Source: CAZYJR01 sp964647905 (lineage in GTDB: Bacteria > Desulfobacterota > DSM-4660 > Desulfatiglandales > HGW-15). Taken from it: 64,000 nucleotides of DNA. The position numbers and the translations under genes are program-made. The stretch is from assembly GCA_964647905.1 (NCBI GenBank), contig CAZYJR010000003.1, positions 1 through 64,000 of the forward strand, read 5' to 3'. The stretch's first letter is position 1. Each line of letters starts with the position of its first letter. The notes below the pieces were generated by a model. That model did no database searches, had not been told where the DNA came from, and saw only the letters and a list, made by a program, of their open reading frames with translations. Shown here piece by piece: positions 59,173-64,000 of this stretch.

Positions 59173-60786
59173 TCATTTCACCAGCGCGCGCGCTACGAGG
59201 TCCATGTCGCTCAAGTAGCCCCGGGAGATCCCTTCCAAATCCAGGGACCGGAGCGAAGACAGCGCGCTCCCGAGCTCTTCCCCGCAGCCCGCGGCGATCT
59301 TGAGGCCCTTTTCAAAGACCACCCCTGCGGCCTCGGCAGCAAACAGGCGCGCTGCGGCCCGGATGTACTCCCCGCGCGCGCCCCCGCCCCCTGAGGCCTT
59401 CACGCACAGGGCCTCGGCCACCTCGCAGTGGGTCATCATGTCGGCTAGCAGGAACATCACGTGCTGGAGCCGGGCGAGCTTTTGCTTTCTTGCGGCCATC
59501 AGGGTCTCGTTGAGGGCGCTCAGGGCCCGGGCGAGCACCGATCCTCCGCTCTCCCCGGGCAGGGCAGCCACGGCCGCGGCCTTTTCGCCGTAAAAAGCGC
59601 CCTTGGAGCGCACCGACTCCCTGAGCCTGAACATGGAGATGATGTTCCTCTGGATCTCGCTGGTACCCTCGAAGATGGTGGTGATCTTGATGTCCCGCTT
59701 GATCTTTTCCACCTCGTAGTCCCGGATATAGCCGTACCCTCCCAGGGCCTGGATCGCATCGTTGGCAGCTGCATCCCCTGCCTCAGTGGCGAAGAACTTG
59801 CTGATGGACCCCTCCACCTGGAGGTCCTCCTCGCCCAGGTCCAGCCGCCTGGCGGTCTCCTCGATATAGGCCCTGGCCGCCTCCAGCCGCACCGCATTGG
59901 GTGCCAGGAGCCGGTGGGTGTAGCCCTGCTTTTCCGCCAGGGTTGTCCCGAACTGGACTCGCTCCTTGGAGTATGCCGCAGCCTTTTCCAGGGCCGCAGC
60001 CCCTCCCCCGAGCCCGAAGGTGGCGACCATCAGCCTGGTGTAGCCGAAGACCTGGTTGGCCTGCTTCAAGCCCTGGCCCTCCACCCCGCCGATCAGGTCC
60101 TCGGCCGGGACGAAGAGGTCCTCCAGGGTAAGGGCGCAGGTATCGGACGCCCGGATCCCGTGCTTGTCCTCGTGCTTTCCCGGGGTGAGCCCGGGGGTGC
60201 CGCCTCTGACCACGAAGAACGAGGGCCCGCCCGGGGCGTCGGCCAGGATGGTGTAGAGCTCGGCCACGCCCCCGTTGGTGATGAACTGCTTCTGGCCGTT
60301 CAGCCGGTAGCCGGTCACCCGGCCCGTGCCCTCGGTCACAGGCTCCGCCTTGGTCTTCAGGGCCTGGACATTGGATCCCGCCTCGGGCTCGGTAACCCCG
60401 TAGGCCACGATCAGCCCCTCTTCGGCTATCCTGGTTATGTATTTTCGCTTCTGCTCCTCCGTGGCCCCCACCCTCAAGGGATCCATCCCCAGGCAGATGG
60501 CCAGGAAAGAGGTGGCAACAGCGAGATCCATCCGGGCCATGCGCTCGGATACCAGGGCTATGTCACTTGCCCCGGCACCCAGCCCCCCGTACTCCTCGGG
60601 TATGAATATCAAGTGGAGAGCCACATCAGGGCCCAGCATGAACCTGATCAGGTCCATGGGGAACTCGCCCTTTAGGTCCATCTCCATCTTGGTCTCGTGA
60701 TCCAGCCTGTCCCTTTCCAGCTTGGAGATGGTCTCCATCACCATGGAGAGCATCTCCGGGTCCATTCCTGAAGTCTTATCCTGCAT
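59173..60786 (-). CDS. acyl-CoA dehydrogenase
   Basis: FAD-dependent enzyme of the acyl-CoA dehydrogenase family (537 aa, longer than the usual 380 because of a C-terminal helical extension). Seen: GVTEPEAGSNVQALKT, FITNG, ALGGYGYIRDYEVEKIKRD in parts, and the catalytic Glu in TIFEGTSEIQRN (about residue 373). The extra C-terminal domain is like the FadE/ETF-linked subgroup in sulfate reducers. ATG 60786; AGGAGGAGAG upstream. Next to an enoyl-CoA hydratase gene, it would supply steps of fatty- or aromatic-acid oxidation. Confidence 0.93.
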   Translation of the reverse strand: MQDKTSGMDPEMLSMVMETISKLERDRLDHETKMEMDLKGEFPMDLIRFMLGPDVALHLIFIPEEYGGLGAGASDIALVSERMARMDLAVATSFLAICLGMDPLRVGATEEQKRKYITRIAEEGLIVAYGVTEPEAGSNVQALKTKAEPVTEGTGRVTGYRLNGQKQFITNGGVAELYTILADAPGGPSFFVVRGGTPGLTPGKHEDKHGIRASDTCALTLEDLFVPAEDLIGGVEGQGLKQANQVFGYTRLMVATFGLGGGAAALEKAAAYSKERVQFGTTLAEKQGYTHRLLAPNAVRLEAARAYIEETARRLDLGEEDLQVEGSISKFFATEAGDAAANDAIQALGGYGYIRDYEVEKIKRDIKITTIFEGTSEIQRNIISMFRLRESVRSKGAFYGEKAAAVAALPGESGGSVLARALSALNETLMAARKQKLARLQHVMFLLADMMTHCEVAEALCVKASGGGGARGEYIRAAARLFAAEAAGVVFEKGLKIAAGCGEELGSALSSLRSLDLEGISRGYLSDMDLVARALVK

Positions 60787-60847
60787 CTGCGGGCTCTCTC
60801 CTCCTGTCTTGTCTCACTGAAATGAGCGGTTCAAACCGCTGCCGGGC

Positions 60848-61624
60848 CTATTCTTCCCCCCAATCGGGCTCGCGCTTTTCCAGGAACGCGGCCATGCCCT
60901 CCCTGGCTGCGGGCATGGAGGCGTTGAGGGTTATCACCTCCTTGCCGTAGTGGTAGGCCCCGGCCTGGGTCATCTCCATCTGCCTGTAAAAGGCCTGCTT
61001 TCCAATCCCCAGGGTGGTCCTGCTGTATCGTGCTATCCCCTCGGCCAGGGCCATTGTCTCGGCCTCCAGCCTGTCGGCCGGCACCACACGGTTCACCAGC
61101 CCGTACGAGGCCGCCTCTCGTGCCGAGACGAACTCGCCGGTCAAGAGCATCTCAAGCGCCCTCTTCCTGCCCACCGCCCGGCTCAGGGGGACCATGGGCG
61201 TGGAGCAGAAGAGCCCGATCTTAACACCGGGCGTGGCGAACCGCGCCTCCTCCTCGGCCACCGCCAGGTCGCAGGCCGCCACCAACTGGCAGCCCGCAGC
61301 AGTCGCCACCCCGCGGACCTGGGCGATCACCGGCTGGGGCAGGCCCTGGATACGCGCCATCAGCTCGGCGCACCTGTCGAACAGATGACGGACCTCTTCG
61401 GGGGATCCCCCCAGGATCTCCCTCAGGTCGTGTCCCGAGCTGAAGTTACCCCCCGCCCCCCTGACCACCAGGACCCTGATATGCGGCCTCGCCGATGCCT
61501 CTTCCAGGGCCGAGTGGAGCCCCTCGATCAGGTCCAGGGACAAGGCGTTCCTTTTCTCAGGCCTCTCCAGAGTGAGTATCCCCACCCTGCCCTCTTCCTC
61601 CAGGGCCACATGGGATCCCTTCAT
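60848..61624 (-). CDS. enoyl-CoA hydratase/isomerase, ECHDC3-like
   Basis: Crotonase-fold protein (258 aa). Oxyanion-hole patterns GAGGNFSSGHDL and ATAAGCQLVAACDLAVA are present, and the block KIGLFCSTPMVPLSRAVGRKRALEML in parts plus FLEKREPDW matches the ECHDC3 subgroup. ATG 61624 has GAGGAGG upstream. It precedes the acyl-CoA dehydrogenase gene by 61 bp; the acyl chain acted on is not evident. Confidence 0.88.
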   Translation of the reverse strand: MKGSHVALEEEGRVGILTLERPEKRNALSLDLIEGLHSALEEASARPHIRVLVVRGAGGNFSSGHDLREILGGSPEEVRHLFDRCAELMARIQGLPQPVIAQVRGVATAAGCQLVAACDLAVAEEEARFATPGVKIGLFCSTPMVPLSRAVGRKRALEMLLTGEFVSAREAASYGLVNRVVPADRLEAETMALAEGIARYSRTTLGIGKQAFYRQMEMTQAGAYHYGKEVITLNASMPAAREGMAAFLEKREPDWGEE

Positions 61625-61651
61625 GGGTCTTCCTCCTCGAACCCGGGCCGG

Positions 61652-62494
61652 TTATTTTTCTATCTCGCTCCGCCGGTGCTGGAAATATGCATCCCTGAGG
61701 CTCACGTAAGGGTCCAGGGCCGAGCGCTTGAGCTCCTCGTAGTCACCCAGGGTGAGGGAGGTCTCGTTTACCTTGTCGTAGGTCTTGACCGCGAGGTTGT
61801 ACTTGGTTTGAGGGACCAGGTAGTTTACCGGGTTTAGGAAGGCGTCCCCCACCATCCCGATGGAGTCCCTGACACACGAGGGTCCGAAAAAGGGCCAGTT
61901 TATGAAGATGGACGGGCCCGCCCCGTAATGGCCGAATGTCTGGCCCAGGTCCTCTTCGTACCGATCCAACTCCATGGCCGTACCGGCCACGTCCAGGAAT
62001 CCGGCCATGCCCACGGTGGAATTCACGAAAAACCTGACGAACTCGTAGCCCGCCTCTTGGCCCTTGAGCTGCAGCAGGCAGTTGATCAAGCGGATGGGGA
62101 AGCCGAGATTGTAAAAGAAATTCCTCACCCCCACCCTTCCCTTCTCGGGCACCACTGCACGGTAGCCGCGGGCCGCCGGCTCCAGGACCCAGAAGTAGAG
62201 TTTGTCGTTGAAGTGGTAAAAGGCCCGGTTCAGGGGCTCCAGGGGGTCGGATATGGTCTCTATGTCCTGGTAGTCCTCGGCCCAAGGATCTTGATCCTCC
62301 ACTTCCAGAGCGGCCGCTCGCACCGGCACCGCCCCGGCCGACCCGCCGGTGTCGCCGGCGGTGGAATCCCATTCGCCGTAAACCTCTTCCACATCCAAAG
62401 GGCTGAGGGGTATGGGCCCGTCCTGACCCGGCCAACCCGCCCGGGCCTGAAACAAGACCAGAAAGACCACCGCAGCCGCCGCAAAGATTCTCAT
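61652..62494 (-). CDS. mlaA: outer-membrane lipid-transport protein MlaA (VacJ)
   Basis: Removes mislocalised phospholipid from the outer leaflet and hands it to MlaC. The 280-aa protein has a cleavable signal peptide and the MlaA core from about residue 87: DPLEPLNRAFYHFNDKLYFWVLEPAARGY in pieces, GVRNFFYNLGFPIRLINCLLQ in parts, and FGPSCVRDSIGM. I see no lipobox cysteine after the signal, unlike E. coli MlaA, so it may be a non-lipidated form. ATG 62494 (MRIFAAA) has GGGGGAG upstream. Confidence 0.9.
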   Translation of the reverse strand: MRIFAAAAVVFLVLFQARAGWPGQDGPIPLSPLDVEEVYGEWDSTAGDTGGSAGAVPVRAAALEVEDQDPWAEDYQDIETISDPLEPLNRAFYHFNDKLYFWVLEPAARGYRAVVPEKGRVGVRNFFYNLGFPIRLINCLLQLKGQEAGYEFVRFFVNSTVGMAGFLDVAGTAMELDRYEEDLGQTFGHYGAGPSIFINWPFFGPSCVRDSIGMVGDAFLNPVNYLVPQTKYNLAVKTYDKVNETSLTLGDYEELKRSALDPYVSLRDAYFQHRRSEIEK

Positions 62495-62546
62495 CGCTCC
62501 CCCAACCACCGGATCCTCCTATTGGAAAAATCCCCGAGGCGGGACG

Positions 62547-63182
62547 TCAGGTCTCGGGATTCTGCTTTGCCCGCCCTTCCTCCAACTCCCTGAGCCTCTG
62601 TTCGAGTCTTTCCACCAGGTCCCCGTAGGACCCCTTGGTCAGGATCTCGTTGAACTGCACGCGGTAGTTGTTGACCAGACTCACCCCTTCGATCAGGATA
62701 TCATAGACTCGCCAGCCGTCTTCCATATACTTCATGCGGTAATTAATCGGTATATTCTGGCTTTTATCAGTCAATATTTTTATCTTTACTTGTCCGTATT
62801 TACCATCCACTTCTTCCTCGACGTATGTGACCTTCTCCCCTGTGTATTCCTCCAGCCTCACGAGCAAGGTCTTCCCGGCCAACTCACGGACCAGGCGCTT
62901 GAACTCGTCCCTCTCGGCCTCGGTCCTGCCCCTCCAGTGGCGGCCCAATGAACGTCTTGCAATCTCCTCCCAGTCAAAGCGCTCGTCCACGGCCTCCCGG
63001 ATCATCTCCTGCCTGGCGGCGGCCTTGTCCGGGCCCTTGAGCTCCGGAGTGGAGATCACCTCCAGGATCCGCTCCGTGGTCTCTCGAATCGCCTCCATGG
63101 GCCCGCCGGATGACCCGCCCGCGGACGTGAAAACAAGAAAGCACGACGCCGCCAATAGTCCTCCAAACACCGCCCTTTTCAT
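62547..63182 (-). CDS. mlaC: periplasmic phospholipid-binding protein MlaC
   Basis: Shuttles phospholipid between MlaA and the inner-membrane MlaFEDB complex. The 211-aa protein begins with a signal peptide (MKRAVFGGLLAASCFLVF) and has the toluene-tolerance Ttg2D fold: RFDWEEIARRSLGRHW, VRELAGKTLL and DGWRVYDILIEGVSLVNNYR in parts. ATG 63182 has GGAG 5 nt upstream. It lies between mlaD and mlaA. Confidence 0.92.
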   Translation of the reverse strand: MKRAVFGGLLAASCFLVFTSAGGSSGGPMEAIRETTERILEVISTPELKGPDKAAARQEMIREAVDERFDWEEIARRSLGRHWRGRTEAERDEFKRLVRELAGKTLLVRLEEYTGEKVTYVEEEVDGKYGQVKIKILTDKSQNIPINYRMKYMEDGWRVYDILIEGVSLVNNYRVQFNEILTKGSYGDLVERLEQRLRELEEGRAKQNPET

Positions 63183-63213
63183 CGCTCCAATCACCCCGCC
63201 GCTCCACCGCATC

Positions 63214-63657
63214 TCAGATCTTGCCGAACGCGAACTTGGATATCAGCTGCTCCAGGTCCACCGCGGACTGGGTCTCCCGGATTCGCCCATTGGGGGGTAT
63301 GGCCTCCTCCGAGCCCCCGGGCGTTATCTGTATGTACTTCTCGCCTATCAGGCCCTTGGTCTTTATAGCGGCGATGGCGTCTTCCTGTATTTCCAGGTCC
63401 GCCCTGATAGCCAGACGCACCCTGGCCTCGTAGTCCTCGAGCGAGATCCCCTTGACCCGGCCAACGTCAACGCCCGCTACGACCACCGAGGCCCCGTCCT
63501 TGAGCCCGCCCACATCGGAGAAAACGGCGTAGACCTCGTACCCGCCTCCCCCTCCCAGGACCTCCATCCTGGCCAGCTTGACCGAGAGGTATCCTAGGCA
63601 CAGGATTCCCGCAAGTATAAATAATCCCACGAACAATTCAAGATCCAATTTCCTCAT
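63214..63657 (-). CDS. mlaD: MCE-domain protein MlaD
   Basis: Inner-membrane anchored MCE subunit (147 aa) whose hexameric ring funnels lipid. An N-terminal membrane segment (LELFVGLFILAGILCLGYLSV in parts) is followed by the MCE domain (VYAVFSDVGGLKDGASVVVAGV in parts, KGLIGEKYIQITPG). The start is ATG 63657. The permease gene mlaE presumably lies upstream with mlaF, outside the window. Confidence 0.93.
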   Translation of the reverse strand: MRKLDLELFVGLFILAGILCLGYLSVKLARMEVLGGGGGYEVYAVFSDVGGLKDGASVVVAGVDVGRVKGISLEDYEARVRLAIRADLEIQEDAIAAIKTKGLIGEKYIQITPGGSEEAIPPNGRIRETQSAVDLEQLISKFAFGKI

Positions 63658-63714
63658 GGCACCCGCTCCCTCATCAAAGCCTCAGCAGAGCCGCTCCCCG
63701 GGCCCCGATCAGGC

Positions 63715-64000
63715 CTATCCCAGCTCCATGGGGCCGCGCACCTCGCCCCTGACGAACTGCCCCACCAAAGGATCCTCCGAGGCCAGGACCTCATCAGGCT
63801 GTCCTTCTGCCTGGATGCGGCCGTCGTAGAGGAAGGCGGCGCGGTCCGCTATGTCGAAGACCCTGTGGATCTCATGGGTCACCATGACCCCGGTAAAGCC
63901 CAAGCGGCGGTGCAACTCGTTTATGAGCTCCAGTATGGCCTGCCCGATGACCGGGTCCAGCCCTGTGGTGGGCTCGTCGAACATGAAGATCTCGGGCTCG
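63715..64000 (-). CDS. mlaF: Mla transporter ATPase MlaF, 3' end only
   Basis: The last 95 or so residues of an ABC ATPase, cut by the window edge. Walker B region FMFDEPTTGLDPV, H-loop VMVTHEIHRVFDIAD, and a C-terminal VRGEVRGP tail fit MlaF (Ttg2A). It lies 57 bp upstream of mlaD in the same direction, which completes the order mlaF-D-C-A. The Walker A and signature regions are off the window. Confidence 0.85.
   Translation of the reverse strand, partial: EPEIFMFDEPTTGLDPVIGQAILELINELHRRLGFTGVMVTHEIHRVFDIADRAAFLYDGRIQAEGQPDEVLASEDPLVGQFVRGEVRGPMELG

Overview
The window is a GC-rich (above 60 % by eye), gene-dense bacterial chromosome segment with long operons, many 1-14 nt gene overlaps and frequent GTG/TTG starts. 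Gene content fits an anaerobic Gram-negative of the former Deltaproteobacteria (Desulfobacterota), which is an inference: an outer membrane (lptE, mla genes), one 18-gene run from DUF177-rpmF-plsX-fab through glyA-nrdR-rib-nusB to leuS-lptE-holA, a liv-type ABC transporter beside a LutABC-like module, acyl-CoA dehydrogenase and enoyl-CoA hydratase genes, and a full chemosensory operon. Two runs of exactly 100 N show this is a scaffolded draft, perhaps a metagenome bin.

Layout. 1-4.2 kb: an AT-rich perfect palindrome, then ileS-lspA-lgt rightward. 4.2-5.4 kb: a SpoU-type RNA methyltransferase flanked by two tiny very basic proteins. 5.5-6.7 kb: a degenerate M24-fold protein. 6.6-11.3 kb: livK-H-M-G-F leftward. 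11.6-14.4 kb: lutA-B-C-like genes. 14.5-18.6 kb: ppx/gppA-guaB-guaA leftward. 18.8-20 kb: an AT-richer AAA-type ATPase gene whose promoter and ribosome binding site lie in a perfect 43-nt palindrome. 20-24.1 kb: murJ-MFS-manA leftward. 24.2 kb: rpsT. 24.5-39.9 kb: the long leftward housekeeping operon (lipid synthesis, one-carbon and nucleotide metabolism, riboflavin synthesis, translation, LPS export, replication). 40.1-41.2 kb: a protein of unknown function followed by 565 bp holding two oppositely oriented CGAT-core hexamer arrays.

41.8-50.1 kb: a chemosensory operon (cheA with two CheW-like domains, cheW, a double-Cache receptor, a CheY-SAM fusion, a 79-aa unknown, cheB, and cheR interrupted by an N gap). 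50.2-51.8 kb: gltX, broken only by an assembly artefact: a 55-bp sequence occurs on both sides of the N run, and merging the copies restores a complete 476-codon gene. 51.8-55.9 kb: a group of three poorly characterised genes: an acidic-repeat protein with a C-terminal SUMF1/FGE-like fold, a 127-aa protein, and a protein ending in topoisomerase-I-type zinc ribbons. 55.9-59.2 kb: an inositol-monophosphatase-family protein and a Ski2-like DEAH helicase. 59.2-61.6 kb: acyl-CoA dehydrogenase and ECHDC3-like hydratase. 61.7-64 kb: mlaA-C-D and the end of mlaF, leftward.

No tRNA, rRNA, CRISPR array, prophage or complete insertion sequence was seen. The least explained parts are the CheY-SAM chemosensory operon, the SUMF1/zinc-ribbon gene group, and the palindrome-controlled ATPase gene.
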